A stretch of 64,000 nt of DNA. Origin: CF-161 sp035638495 (GTDB lineage: Bacteria > Chloroflexota > Dormibacteria > Dormibacterales > Dormibacteraceae). The translations under genes were made by a program, and so were the position numbers. The stretch spans positions 1 through 64,000 of the forward strand of contig DASQZW010000215.1 in the NCBI GenBank assembly GCA_035638495.1, written 5' to 3'. Shown here piece by piece: positions 50,848-59,485 of the stretch; position 1 is the stretch's first letter; each line of letters begins with the position of its first letter. The notes beneath the pieces were generated by a model. The model worked only from the letters and a program-made list of their open reading frames with translations. It was not told where the DNA came from and searched no databases.

Positions 50848-51956
50848 AGACGAGAGCCGCGGTGCTGCGAGCCGCCCACACGGACTGGGAAGTCACCGAG
50901 CTCGAGCTCGACCCGCCCCGGGCAGGCGAGGTGCTGATCCGCTACGAGGTGGCCGGCCTCTGCCACTCCGACCAGCACGTGCAGACCGGCGACATCGAGC
51001 CGCGGTTCCCGATCGTCGGCGGCCACGAGGGCTCGGGCGTCATCGAGGAGGTGGGCCCGGGCGTCACGCGCGTGCGGCCGGGCGACCACGTCGTGTGCGC
51101 GTTCATCCCGTCGTGCGGCACCTGCCGCTTCTGCTCGACCGGCCACCAGAACCTCTGCGACCTGGGCCTGAGTGCGGTGACCGGCCTGCTGCCGGCCGGC
51201 GGCTTCCGGCTGCACCGGGACGGCGAGGACTTCGGCGGCTTCGCCATCCTCGGCACCTTCTCGCAGTACGGCACGGTCTCCGAGAGCAGCGTGGTCAGGA
51301 TCGACCCGGACATCCCGCTCGACGTGGCCGCACTCGTCAGCTGCGGCGTGCCGACGGGCTGGGGCTCATCGGTCTACGCGGCGAAGGTGCAGGCGGGCGA
51401 GACGGTGGTGATCTACGGCGTCGGCGGGATCGGGATCAACGCCGTGCAGGGCGCCCGGCACGCGGGCGCGCGGAACGTGGTCGCGGTCGATCCGGTCCCG
51501 TTCAAGCGGGAGACGGCGGAGCAGTTGGGCGCGACTCACAGCGCGGCGAGCGCCGAGGAGGCGCAGGAGCTCGTGACCACCCTGACGTGGGGCGCCGGCG
51601 CCGACCACGCGATCGCGACCGCCGGCGTCATGCACGAGGACATCGTGGCGGCAGCGTTCAACGTGATTCGGAAGGGCGGCCAGGTGACGGTCACCGGGCT
51701 GGGGCACCAGACCCGCAAGACCGTGCAGGTCCCCGGCTCGGAGCTCACGCTGTTCGAGAAGAGGATCGTGGGCTCGCTGTTCGGGTCCGCCAACCCGGTC
51801 TACGACATCCCGCGGCTGCTCGAGCTGTACCGCGCGGGTGACCTGAAGCTCGACGAGCTGATCACCCGCCGCTACTCGCTGGAGGACATCAACCAGGGCT
51901 ACCGCGACATGCTGGAGGGCCGGAACATCCGGGGGCTCATCGTCCACCAGCACTGA
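50844..51956 (+). CDS. zinc alcohol dehydrogenase, NDMA-dependent (mycofactocin-associated) type
   Basis: 370 residues of the medium-chain zinc ADH family. The catalytic zinc sites are GLCHSD and GGHEGSG. The structural zinc loop is CGTCRFCSTGHQNLC, and the Rossmann motif is YGVGGIGINAVQGARHAGA. Runs such as KTRAAVL, SCGVPTGWGS, VVGSLFGSANP-type IVGSLFGSANPVYDIPRLLE and NIRGLIV match the NDMA-dependent ADH group, whose tightly held NAD is thought to be recycled through mycofactocin. No mycofactocin biosynthesis gene is in the window. The ATG overlaps the amidohydrolase stop (ATGA). Confidence 0.88.
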   Translation: MKTRAAVLRAAHTDWEVTELELDPPRAGEVLIRYEVAGLCHSDQHVQTGDIEPRFPIVGGHEGSGVIEEVGPGVTRVRPGDHVVCAFIPSCGTCRFCSTGHQNLCDLGLSAVTGLLPAGGFRLHRDGEDFGGFAILGTFSQYGTVSESSVVRIDPDIPLDVAALVSCGVPTGWGSSVYAAKVQAGETVVIYGVGGIGINAVQGARHAGARNVVAVDPVPFKRETAEQLGATHSAASAEEAQELVTTLTWGAGADHAIATAGVMHEDIVAAAFNVIRKGGQVTVTGLGHQTRKTVQVPGSELTLFEKRIVGSLFGSANPVYDIPRLLELYRAGDLKLDELITRRYSLEDINQGYRDMLEGRNIRGLIVHQH

Positions 51957-52011
51957 GACACCGACTCGCACATTGGTCCGCACGAGCGGTTCCGGCCCCG
52001 AGTGTCCCGCA

Positions 52012-52031
52012 TAGTGACACGGGGGCCACTA
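52012..52031. promoter_or_regulatory. inverted repeat upstream of second GntR gene
   Basis: TAGTG and CACTA flank a 10-base GC-rich centre, ending 21 bases before the GntR start codon. It is a possible autoregulatory site, with short arms and therefore weak evidence. Confidence 0.28.
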
Positions 52032-52052
52032 ACATACTAGGATGCAGGTGAC

Positions 52053-52754
52053 ATGAGCGAGCGCCACCCCTCCGTCTCGAGCGACCTCCGCATCGATGGG
52101 TCCACGCGGGACACCCTCGCCGACCGGGCGTACCGGTCGATCCGGGTGGCGATCATCAACCACGAGCTCGTGCCTGGCCGCTACTACTCAGAGGCGTGGC
52201 TCGCCGGCCTGCTCGGCGTCTCCCGCACGCCGACCCACTACGCGCTGCTGCAGCTGGAGATGGAGGGCATCGTCGAGATCGCGGCCCAGCGCGGGTTCCG
52301 GCTCCGCCACATCCCCGAATCGGAGTTCAACGAGTTCTACGAGGTCCGCATGATCCTGGAGACCAACGTGCTCCAGAAGCTCGCGCCGGTCGTCAGCGAC
52401 GAGGTCCTGGACACGCTCCGCGAGTTCCTCGAGCGACAGCGGCGCCTGGTCGAGGACCCGATCCCCTTCCAGGACCTGGACGAAGGGTTCCACCGCTTCA
52501 TGGCCGAGGCCGCCGGCCTGCACCGCACCGCGGCGATCATCCACTCGCTGCGCGGCATCCTCTGGCTGGGCACCGCCCACCGGCCCGCATCCGAGCGGGA
52601 GATGGTGGTCGGGCAGCACGCGGCCATCGTGGAGGGCCTGGCCAGGCGTGACGCGGACGCGGCGGTGGCGGCGCTCGTGCATCACCTGAAGAGCTCGCAG
52701 GAGAAGTACCGGGAGGCGATCCTCCGGGAAAGGGGCCGGCCGGCGCTGCCCTAG
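52053..52754 (+). CDS. GntR-family regulator (FCD domain)
   Basis: 233 residues. The winged helix covers YRSIRVAIINHELVPGRYYS, WLAGLLGVSRTPTHYALLQL and EGIVEIAAQRGFRLRHI. The FCD ligand domain has FHRFMAEAAGL and GQHAAIVEGLARRDADAAV histidines. It probably controls the following dehydrogenase cluster and lies four bases ahead of the next gene, so it is in the same transcript. Confidence 0.9.
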   Translation: MSERHPSVSSDLRIDGSTRDTLADRAYRSIRVAIINHELVPGRYYSEAWLAGLLGVSRTPTHYALLQLEMEGIVEIAAQRGFRLRHIPESEFNEFYEVRMILETNVLQKLAPVVSDEVLDTLREFLERQRRLVEDPIPFQDLDEGFHRFMAEAAGLHRTAAIIHSLRGILWLGTAHRPASEREMVVGQHAAIVEGLARRDADAAVAALVHHLKSSQEKYREAILRERGRPALP

Positions 52755-52757
52755 GAG

Positions 52758-53816
52758 ATGGCGTTCGACCTCGACCCCGACGCCGCGCAGCTCGCGATCG
52801 AGCACTGCTACGAGCAGGGGTGGACCGACGGCCTCCCGGTCGTGCCGGTCTCCGACCCGCTGCTGGAGCGGTTCCTCACGCAGACGAGCCGCGACCGTCG
52901 TGAGGTCATCGGCCGCATGGAGCACCTGGGGCGTGAGTGCACCGTCGAGCTGGCCGCCATCAACGCGGCGATGGCGGGCTGCCGGCCGGACTACTTCCCG
53001 GTCGTGCTGGCCGTCTGGGACGCGCTGATGCGCGAGCGCTCCGCCTCGGGCGGCGGCTGGCAGAGCACCAGCGGGCCCGCACCGATCATCGTGGTCAACG
53101 GCCCGGTGCGGCGGGAGCTCGGCTTCAACTCGACCGGCGGCGTGTTCGGCCCCGGCTTCCGCGCCAACGCCACGGTCGCGCGCGCCATCGGCCTGATCGT
53201 CCGCAACGCGTTCGGCATCGTGCCGCACGTGCTGGAGCAGGCCACCCAGGGCATCCCCGGCCGCTGGTCGATCTGCATCGGCGAGAACGAGGAGGAGAGC
53301 CCGTGGGAGCCGCTGTCGGTCGACGGCGGGGTGCCGGCAGGGACCAGCGCGGTCTCCGCGACGCTGATCCGGACCAGCGAGTTCGTCGACAACCGCCACA
53401 CCCAGGACCCCGAGCAGGTGCTGTGGGACGTGGCGAACACGATCGCGCGTCCCGGTGCACTGATCTTCCAGGACACCTCGGCCGGCGTCGTCCTCTGCCC
53501 CGAGCACGCGCAGCTGCTCGGCGACGCCGGCTACTCGAAGGCCGAGGTCGTGGCCTGGCTGGTGGAGCACTGCGGGGTCCGGCAGTCCGACCTGCGCAGG
53601 GCCGGCAAGGATGGCGTCGACGGGCGCGTGCGGCACCCGGGCGGCACCACGGGGGACGAGTTCGTACGCGTCCTGCCGTCACCGGCCCACGTGGTGGTGG
53701 TGGTGGCCGGCGCCCGCAACGCGGCGATCTCGATGGTCGTGCGCACGTTCGGGGTGTGGTCGGGTGCGGCGATGCCGGTCGAGACGACGCCGCGGCCGGT
53801 CGCCCAGGGAGGTTGA
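52758..53816 (+). CDS. conserved UGSC/selenoprotein-B-related family protein
   Basis: 352 residues. Characteristic runs are QGWTDGLPVVPVSDPL at the start, ELAAINAAMAGCRPDYFPVV, PIIVVNGPVRRELGFNST, GFRANATVARAIGLIVRN and ENEEESPWEPL. This family is widespread in soil bacteria beside reductases and GntR/SDR genes, and some relatives carry a redox-active Cys/Sec. Here the cysteine of AMAGC is the candidate. No function is assigned. A small CxxC protein follows two bases after its stop. Confidence 0.65.
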   Translation: MAFDLDPDAAQLAIEHCYEQGWTDGLPVVPVSDPLLERFLTQTSRDRREVIGRMEHLGRECTVELAAINAAMAGCRPDYFPVVLAVWDALMRERSASGGGWQSTSGPAPIIVVNGPVRRELGFNSTGGVFGPGFRANATVARAIGLIVRNAFGIVPHVLEQATQGIPGRWSICIGENEEESPWEPLSVDGGVPAGTSAVSATLIRTSEFVDNRHTQDPEQVLWDVANTIARPGALIFQDTSAGVVLCPEHAQLLGDAGYSKAEVVAWLVEHCGVRQSDLRRAGKDGVDGRVRHPGGTTGDEFVRVLPSPAHVVVVVAGARNAAISMVVRTFGVWSGAAMPVETTPRPVAQGG

Positions 53817-53817
53817 G

Positions 53818-54042
53818 ATGATCGATGAGGCGGGGCTGCAGACGATGCGTGCTGCCCTGGAGGCGGACGGCTACCTCCTCGACGTGAGCGAGGACCGCGG
53901 GCGGCTGGACGCGAGGATCTCGGCCGGGCCGGAGGCGTGCGAGGACTGCCTGGTTCCGAAGTCGATCATGCTGGCGATGCTGCAGCAGGCGCTCGGCGTC
54001 CCCGAGCAGTCGATCGACCTCCGCTACCCCGGGGAGGCGTAA
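53818..54042 (+). CDS. small CxxC protein partner of the preceding gene
   Basis: 74 residues: LQTMRAALEADGYLLDVSED, then ISAGPEACEDCLVPKSIMLA and a helical end (LGVPEQSIDLRYPG). The CEDC pair followed by LVPK suggests a metal- or redox-binding site, with a layout like NifU C-terminal small proteins. A GGGAGG site lies 6 bases before ATG. Tight packing with the previous gene implies a two-component complex. Confidence 0.65.
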   Translation: MIDEAGLQTMRAALEADGYLLDVSEDRGRLDARISAGPEACEDCLVPKSIMLAMLQQALGVPEQSIDLRYPGEA

Positions 54043-54044
54043 GC

Positions 54045-54920
54045 GTGGCGGTCGCGAACGAGCGGCGCCTGGCCCTGGTCACTGGCTGCGGCAAGCGCGA
54101 CGGCATGGGCAGGGCGATCGCGGGGACGCTGGCCGCGGCGGGGATGGCGGTGGTGGTCGCCGACCGCGTCCCAACCGGCGTGCGCAACCTGCGTCAGGAG
54201 CGTGTGGGCGACGGCGGCGACGGGACGTGGCACGGGCTGGAGAGCGTGGTCGAGGAGATCGAGGCGGCGGACGGCGTCGCCTCGGCGGTCACGGGCGACA
54301 TCGGCGAGGAGGCCGATGCCCGGCGGATGGTCGACGAGGCGGTCTCCCGCCACGGCCGGCTGGACGTGCTGGTCAACAACGCTGCGGCGCCGCAGGGCCT
54401 GGACCGCCAGGACATCGAGGACGTCCCGATCGAGGTCTGGGACAGCGTGATGCGCGTCAACGCGCGCGGCACGTACCTCATGTCGCGCTTCGCGGTGCCG
54501 GTCATGCGGCAGCGACGCTGGGGCAGGATCGTGAGCATCTCGTCCATGGCCGGCATGATCGGGGCGCCCCGGTCCACGGCGTACTCGGCGTCGAAGGCGG
54601 CCATCATCGGGTTCACGCGGGCGCTGGCCATGGACGTGGCGCCGTGGGGCATCACGGTCAACGCGATCTGCCCCGGCATGGTCGCGACCAGCCGCGCGAT
54701 CCTCAGTGACGACCCCACGATCGACGTGGCCGCCGAGATCGAGCGGCGGGGCCAGCGGGTGCCGGTCGGGCGGTCGGGCCAGCCGTCCGACGTCGCCGCC
54801 GCGGTGGCGTTCTTCGCGTCAGAGGCCGCGGCCTACGTGACGGGCACGACGCTGGCGCTGGACGGCGGCGGCGCGACGTCGTTCCCGCTCACCCGGCCGC
54901 CGGCCCCGGCAGATACCTAG
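54045..54920 (+). CDS. short-chain dehydrogenase/reductase
   Basis: 291 residues, classical SDR. The glycine motif is lengthened (VTGCGKRDGMGRAIAG, two residues more than TGxxxGxG). The NNA motif is LVNNAAAP, the catalytic serine is in VSISSMAG, YxxxK is AYSASKAA, and the ending is ALDGGGA. An insert after strand 2 (roughly residues 45-75, VRNLRQERVGDGGDGTWHG) is unusual and also occurs in cofactor-specialised SDRs. The GTG at 54045 has a GGGGAGG site; the longer frame would overlap the CxxC gene. Confidence 0.9.
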   Translation: MAVANERRLALVTGCGKRDGMGRAIAGTLAAAGMAVVVADRVPTGVRNLRQERVGDGGDGTWHGLESVVEEIEAADGVASAVTGDIGEEADARRMVDEAVSRHGRLDVLVNNAAAPQGLDRQDIEDVPIEVWDSVMRVNARGTYLMSRFAVPVMRQRRWGRIVSISSMAGMIGAPRSTAYSASKAAIIGFTRALAMDVAPWGITVNAICPGMVATSRAILSDDPTIDVAAEIERRGQRVPVGRSGQPSDVAAAVAFFASEAAAYVTGTTLALDGGGATSFPLTRPPAPADT

Positions 54921-54935
54921 CCACTCCGGGGCGAT

Positions 54936-55529
54936 TCAGCGCGCTGCGGACCGGAGGACGCGGAACCCTCGCCGGGATGCGATGCGCCTGGTCGGCCAGC
55001 CCTGCTCCACCAGCCACCGCTGCAGGGAGTCCGAGCCCAGGTTCTTCTGGACCACGAGATACGCCTCGCCGTCCGGCCGCAGGCGGTCGAGCCAGCGGCG
55101 CAGCAGTTCGTGCAGCACCTCCTTGCCGACGCGGATGGGCGGATTCGACGCGATCCGGGCGAAGAGCACGCCTTCGGGCACCTCGTCCGGGTGACGCACC
55201 CGGACGTTGGCCGCGCCCGCCGCCGCCGCGTTGGCCGCGCACAGGTCCCGCGCCCGCTCGTTCACGTCCACGGCCCAGACGACGGCGTCCGGGGACTGGA
55301 CCGCCATCGACAGCGCGACCGGCCCATAGCCGCAGCCGACGTCCAGCAGGTCGCCCCCGGCCGGCGGCGGCGGCGCCACCTCCAGCAGGACGGACGTCCC
55401 CGGGTCGAGCTGGGCGCGCGAGAAGACCCCCGCGTCGGTGGCCAGGTCCAGCACGCGGCCGGCTGCGGTCAGCCGGACCCGGCCCGGCGACCGGGCACCC
55501 GGCGCCGGTGTCTCGAAGTAGTGCGGCAT
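54936..55529 (-). CDS. RsmC/RlmG-like methyltransferase
   Basis: 197 residues. Motif I is LLDVGCGYGPVALSMA, followed by WAVDVNERARDLCAANAAAA and the nucleobase N-methyltransferase signature SNPPIRVGKEVL. It matches the catalytic half of the 16S rRNA guanine-N2 methyltransferases (RsmC type), probably acting on rRNA with AdoMet. The ATG lies only 11 bases from the divergent start of a related, degenerate-looking protein. Confidence 0.88.
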   Translation of the reverse strand: MPHYFETPAPGARSPGRVRLTAAGRVLDLATDAGVFSRAQLDPGTSVLLEVAPPPPAGGDLLDVGCGYGPVALSMAVQSPDAVVWAVDVNERARDLCAANAAAAGAANVRVRHPDEVPEGVLFARIASNPPIRVGKEVLHELLRRWLDRLRPDGEAYLVVQKNLGSDSLQRWLVEQGWPTRRIASRRGFRVLRSAAR

Positions 55530-55540
55530 CCTTATGTGTA

Positions 55541-56476
55541 GTGTCCGCCTGGCACGTCGGGCTGCCGACCGAAGCGCTCTCCGCGGAGGACCGCGTGATC
55601 GCCTTCAACGCCGCGGAGCTCGCGTCGGCGCGGGCCGCGAACGTCGCCACGGCGCTCGGGTTCCACGATGCCATGGCCGCGGACCTCGACCGGGCCGGCG
55701 AGGTCCACGTCCACCTCCCCACCTACCGCGGGCTCGGCCTCGTGCCGGTGCTCGCCTGGCTGGCCGCGCGCCTGGCGGCCGGCGGCGCCGCGGTCAGCTG
55801 GTATGCGGCCAAGCAGCAGGGGCCGGACTCGATCCGGAAGCTGCTGGAGGGCGCCGGCTGGCGGCTCGAGCGCGACCGGTCCGGACGCCTGGTCCGGCTC
55901 AGCGGCCGGCCGCCCGCCGAGCCCGAACGGCCTGCGCCGCGGCGATTCATCGCGCTGCTCGGCGACAGGCAGGTCGAGCTGGCCGCCGACTTCGGGGTCT
56001 TCTCGCCCGAGCGCATCGACGACGGCACCGCCGTGCTGCTGGACGTCGGGCTGCGGCACGCGCCGGTGGACCGGGTCGCCGACATCGGCGTCGGCTATGC
56101 ACCGCTCGCCATCGGCCTCGTGCTCGCGGGCGTCGCCAGGTCCGCGGTCGCGTCCGACGTCGACTGCATCGCCCTCTGGCTGGCGGCCGAGAACGCCCGC
56201 GCCTGCGGCGTGCCGCTGGCACTCGCCTGCACCCCCGACCCTGCTGCCGTCGCGCCGGCGCCGCTCACCGTTTGCAACGTCCCCACGCACATCGACCGGC
56301 ACGAGACCGAGCGCTTCATGGCCGCGCTCGCGGACCGGGCGCGCACCGGGCACCTCCTGGCCGTCGTCCACGCGAGCCTGGAGGGGCGCTACACCCGGCA
56401 CCTGCAGGGGCACGGCCTGCGCGTCCGTCGCCACGAGGGCGCCGTCCACGTGGTCCTGGAGGCCTGCCCGCGGTGA
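55541..56476 (+). CDS. RsmC-related protein with diverged methyltransferase motifs
   Basis: About 311 residues in two halves: an N-terminal Rossmann-like part (HVHLPTYRGLGLVPVLAWLA, VSWYAAKQQGPDSIRKLLEG) and a C-terminal methyltransferase-like part (FGVFSPERIDDGTAVLLDVG, VADIGVGYAPLAIGL). The plan is that of two-domain RsmC/RlmG. However, NPPx has become CNVPTHID, so catalysis as in RsmC is doubtful; it may be a partner of the divergent enzyme. The GTG at 55541 is the only reasonable start. Confidence 0.7.
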   Translation: MSAWHVGLPTEALSAEDRVIAFNAAELASARAANVATALGFHDAMAADLDRAGEVHVHLPTYRGLGLVPVLAWLAARLAAGGAAVSWYAAKQQGPDSIRKLLEGAGWRLERDRSGRLVRLSGRPPAEPERPAPRRFIALLGDRQVELAADFGVFSPERIDDGTAVLLDVGLRHAPVDRVADIGVGYAPLAIGLVLAGVARSAVASDVDCIALWLAAENARACGVPLALACTPDPAAVAPAPLTVCNVPTHIDRHETERFMAALADRARTGHLLAVVHASLEGRYTRHLQGHGLRVRRHEGAVHVVLEACPR

Positions 56477-56516
56477 GCGATCCGTGGGGAGCGATCGAGT
56501 CCGCCCCGGACCCCGA

Positions 56517-56882
56517 GTGGTAGGTCGGGTGGTCGCGGTCGAGCCCGACCTGGAGGTCGTGCTGATCGACTCGGCGCCGGTCGACACGACACGGAGGGTG
56601 CTCGCCCATCGCGCCGCCGGCTACGCCAGCCCGTGGGTGGTCCGCCAGCTCCGGGGCCTGATGCTGGCGGCCGGCCTGACGGACGTGCGGGTCCTGGCCC
56701 ATCACGCCGAGATCACCGACCTGGCCACCGCCGAACGCGTGCTGCGCCTGCTCGGACTGGCCAGGGCCGTGCTGGCGCCCGAGGAGGCGGCGAGGTGGGA
56801 GGAGGACCTGCGCGCCCGGGACGCCGCGGGTCGCTTCGCCTGCTACGTCCCCTGGTTCGTCGCCTGCGGACGAGCTCGCTGA
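56517..56882 (+). pseudogene. C-terminal remnant of a SAM-dependent methyltransferase
   Basis: About 121 codons match only the last third of UbiE-like methyltransferases: RVVAVEPDLEVVLIDSAPVD, WVVRQLRGLMLAAGLTDVRV, then AARWEEDLRARDAAGRFACY and VPWFVACGRA. The AdoMet-binding part is absent, and a GTG opens the frame right after the RsmC-related gene. It is probably a remnant of a deleted gene, though a short expressed protein cannot be ruled out. Confidence 0.55.
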
Positions 56883-56898
56883 GCGCTGGGAGCGGGCG

Positions 56899-58392
56899 TC
56901 AGCGCAGGCGGGACGCCACGTGCTCCGCGATCATCACCACGCTCAGGTGGAGATTGGCTCGCGGGACCTCTGGCATCACCGACGCGTCGACGACCCGCAG
57001 GCCGTCCAGGCCGAGTACCCGGCATTCCGGGTCGACGACGGTCCTGACGTCATCGGGCGACCCCATCCGGCACGTCGAGCAGACGTGCACCGTGTCGGTG
57101 ACCACACGGGGCAGGTCATCGGGCTCCGGCAGCTCCGGCCGGCCGTCCAGAATGGCGGTCAGCGCCCGGTGCGCCAGCACCTCGCGGATCCGCTCCAGCG
57201 CGTCGCACATTCGGGCGAGGTCGCGCTCGTCGGTGAGCAGGCACTCCTCGATCAGCGGGTCGACGTCCGGGTCCGGCGACACCAATGTGAGCCGGCCGCG
57301 CGAGAAGACCTGCTCCTGCTGGGCGATCATCCAGCTGTGGCCGAACCGTGAGCCGTTGTTCGGCAGCAGCATCATGTCGTTCTCGCCCGCGCCCGCGAGG
57401 CCCGATGAGTAGCGCAGGATGCAGTTGGTCACCCGGTCGTCCACCGCATGGCGGGCCGACTGCACCGTCGGCACCCTGACCATCAGCATGGCGTGGTCCT
57501 GGAGGCCCTGTCCGACCGGCAGGTCGAGCACCGCGTCGATCCCGAGCTGGGCGAGTTCTTCCGCCGGCCCGATGCCCGAGCGCAGCAGCACGGCCGGCGA
57601 GTGCACGGCCCCACCGCACACGAACACCTCGCCGCCCGGCTCGACCACGCAGCGCTCGCCGTCGCCCAGCAGGACGCCGGTGGCGCGCCGGCCGGCCGGC
57701 TCGAGGACCACCCGGTCGACCTGCGCGCCGCCGCGAATGGTCAGGTTGGGCCGGCCGCGCGCGGGCTCCAGGTAGCCGTCGTTCGTCGAGACGCGACGGC
57801 CCTCGCGGATGTTCATGGCGAACGGGCTCAGGCCGGTCGAACCGGGCGCGTTGTGGTCTGCGCACCACGCGAAGCCGGCGTCGAGCACCGCGTCCCGAAA
57901 GGCCAGGTCGACCCCGCCCCACCCGGACTCGGGCTCCCGGTAGACCGGCACCGGTCCCCCGCTCCCGTGGTACGGCGCGGTGGAGAAGTCGTGCTCGTCC
58001 TCCAGCCGCACGAACGCGGGCAGCACGTCCGCGAAGGCCCAGCCGGTGGCGCCCAGCTCGGCCCACCGGTCGTAGTCGGCCGGAACCCCACGAATGGCGC
58101 ACAGTCCGTTGACCGTTGAGCTGCCGCCCATCCCGCGTCCCCGCAGGTAGTGGTACGGCTCCTGGACAGGATTGCGCCGAGCGGTCAGGCGCGGCCAGAA
58201 GAACTCCGGGTTGCGTTCGACGGTCATGTCGATCGCCCTCGTCCGGAACTCGCGCGGCGTGTCGGCGGACCGGATGTCCGGCCCGGCCTCCAGCAGCAGC
58301 ACGTTCGCGGCCGGGTCCTCGCTGAGCCGGGCTGCCAGCACGGCGCCGGCCGAGCCCGCCCCAACAATCACGTAGTCCCAGCGCCCCGTCAC
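56899..58392 (-). CDS. GMC-family FAD oxidoreductase
   Basis: 497 residues. FAD motif DYVIVGAGSAGAVLAARLSE, GMC signature 1 around RGRGMGGSSTVNGLCAIRG, substrate-domain segments, and the C-terminal catalytic region VHVCSTCRMGSPDD and ANLHLSVVMIAE (His and Asn/His positions). It oxidises an alcohol or a similar group, passing electrons to oxygen or a carrier; some relatives serve mycofactocin systems. The GTG overlaps the preceding amidohydrolase stop (GTGA), so they are co-translated. Confidence 0.9.
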   Translation of the reverse strand: MTGRWDYVIVGAGSAGAVLAARLSEDPAANVLLLEAGPDIRSADTPREFRTRAIDMTVERNPEFFWPRLTARRNPVQEPYHYLRGRGMGGSSTVNGLCAIRGVPADYDRWAELGATGWAFADVLPAFVRLEDEHDFSTAPYHGSGGPVPVYREPESGWGGVDLAFRDAVLDAGFAWCADHNAPGSTGLSPFAMNIREGRRVSTNDGYLEPARGRPNLTIRGGAQVDRVVLEPAGRRATGVLLGDGERCVVEPGGEVFVCGGAVHSPAVLLRSGIGPAEELAQLGIDAVLDLPVGQGLQDHAMLMVRVPTVQSARHAVDDRVTNCILRYSSGLAGAGENDMMLLPNNGSRFGHSWMIAQQEQVFSRGRLTLVSPDPDVDPLIEECLLTDERDLARMCDALERIREVLAHRALTAILDGRPELPEPDDLPRVVTDTVHVCSTCRMGSPDDVRTVVDPECRVLGLDGLRVVDASVMPEVPRANLHLSVVMIAEHVASRLR

Positions 58393-59390
58393 CGCGGCTC
58401 CACGCCGAGGAACCGCAGGCAGTTGTGCCAGGTGATGTCCTCCACCACATCGGCGGGAAGGTCCAGCGAGCGCAGCGTGCGGCCCGCCGGCTGCTCCCGT
58501 GGCATCGCCGGGAAGTCGGTTCCGATCAGCAGCTGCCGGTGGCCGAGCATGTCGACCAGGTACCGCAGCGCCCGGCGGTCGAAGACGAGCGTGTCGTAGT
58601 AGAAGCGCCGCGCGTACTCCGCGGGCGAGCGTGGCAGCCGCGTGACGCCGGGCATGGTGGGGGGCGCCGCGCCGGCCGGCTCCTCGTTCCACGTGCCCGC
58701 GTAGAACCACTGGGCGCGCGTGAGCATCAGCGGGAAGCCGCCGGCGCCGTGGCTGAATGCCAGACGGAGGTCGGGGCAGCGCTCTGCTGTGCCGCTCGAC
58801 ACCAGCGACGCGGCGGCCAGCGACACCTCGGCCGCGAATCCGAACCCGGCCATCGCGGCGCGGGGCAGGCGGTCGCCGAACGTCACGTCGAGCGCATGGA
58901 CGAACACGGACACGCCCAGCCGCTCGGCCTCCTGGAAGAAGCCCAGGAACCGGTCGTCGCCGAGCGACGCGCCGCAGATGTTGGAGCCGATCTCGACGCC
59001 GTGCAGCCCCATGGCCCGCACGTGCGCCAGCTCGGCCGCCGCCAGGTCGGGGTCCTGCAGCGGCACCGTCCCGAGGCCGTACAGGCGTCCGGGCGCGGCT
59101 TCGCAGAGGCGGACGATGAACTCGTTGACGGCAGCGTCGAAGTCACGAGCTTCTGCAGGCGGCAGCCGGTAGTTCAGGAGCGGGGGCAGCGGGGAGACGA
59201 CCTCGGCGTCGACGCCGCTGGCGTCCATGGCGGCGAGCCGGCGCTCGGCGTCGAAGTACGCGTCCTGGGCGGTGAGGCGCATCTGGCCCGACACGAGCAC
59301 CCTGGCGCCGTCGGCCTGCTCGATCCGCGGCCAGCCGTCACGGTCGGGAAGGCCGTCCGGGATGACGTGGGCGTGCATGTCGATCAGCAT
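58389..59390 (-). CDS. amidohydrolase (ACMSD-like TIM-barrel)
   Basis: 333 residues. DMHAHVIPDGL near the start is the HxH metal motif. VSVFVHALDVTFGD, LRLAFSHGAGGFPLM and QLLIGTDFPAMPRE complete the metal and acid sites. It is first gene of a two-gene unit with the GMC oxidoreductase and probably processes its product or substrate. The repeat-rich 570-bp gap lies just upstream. Confidence 0.88.
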   Translation of the reverse strand: MLIDMHAHVIPDGLPDRDGWPRIEQADGARVLVSGQMRLTAQDAYFDAERRLAAMDASGVDAEVVSPLPPLLNYRLPPAEARDFDAAVNEFIVRLCEAAPGRLYGLGTVPLQDPDLAAAELAHVRAMGLHGVEIGSNICGASLGDDRFLGFFQEAERLGVSVFVHALDVTFGDRLPRAAMAGFGFAAEVSLAAASLVSSGTAERCPDLRLAFSHGAGGFPLMLTRAQWFYAGTWNEEPAGAAPPTMPGVTRLPRSPAEYARRFYYDTLVFDRRALRYLVDMLGHRQLLIGTDFPAMPREQPAGRTLRSLDLPADVVEDITWHNCLRFLGVEPR

Positions 59391-59485
59391 TCGACCGGCA
59401 CACTAGCATACCAGTGGGCCTCGGCCGGGGGCTCGCGACTCGGGCGATGCTTCGACCTGCCGGGTCCGGCGTCGGTGTCGCGTCT

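Noticed and set aside
49806..51956. 716-residue fused alcohol dehydrogenase
   Set aside because: The first ~345 codons are an off-frame reading of the MetE-like and amidohydrolase genes; the dehydrogenase starts at ATG 50844.
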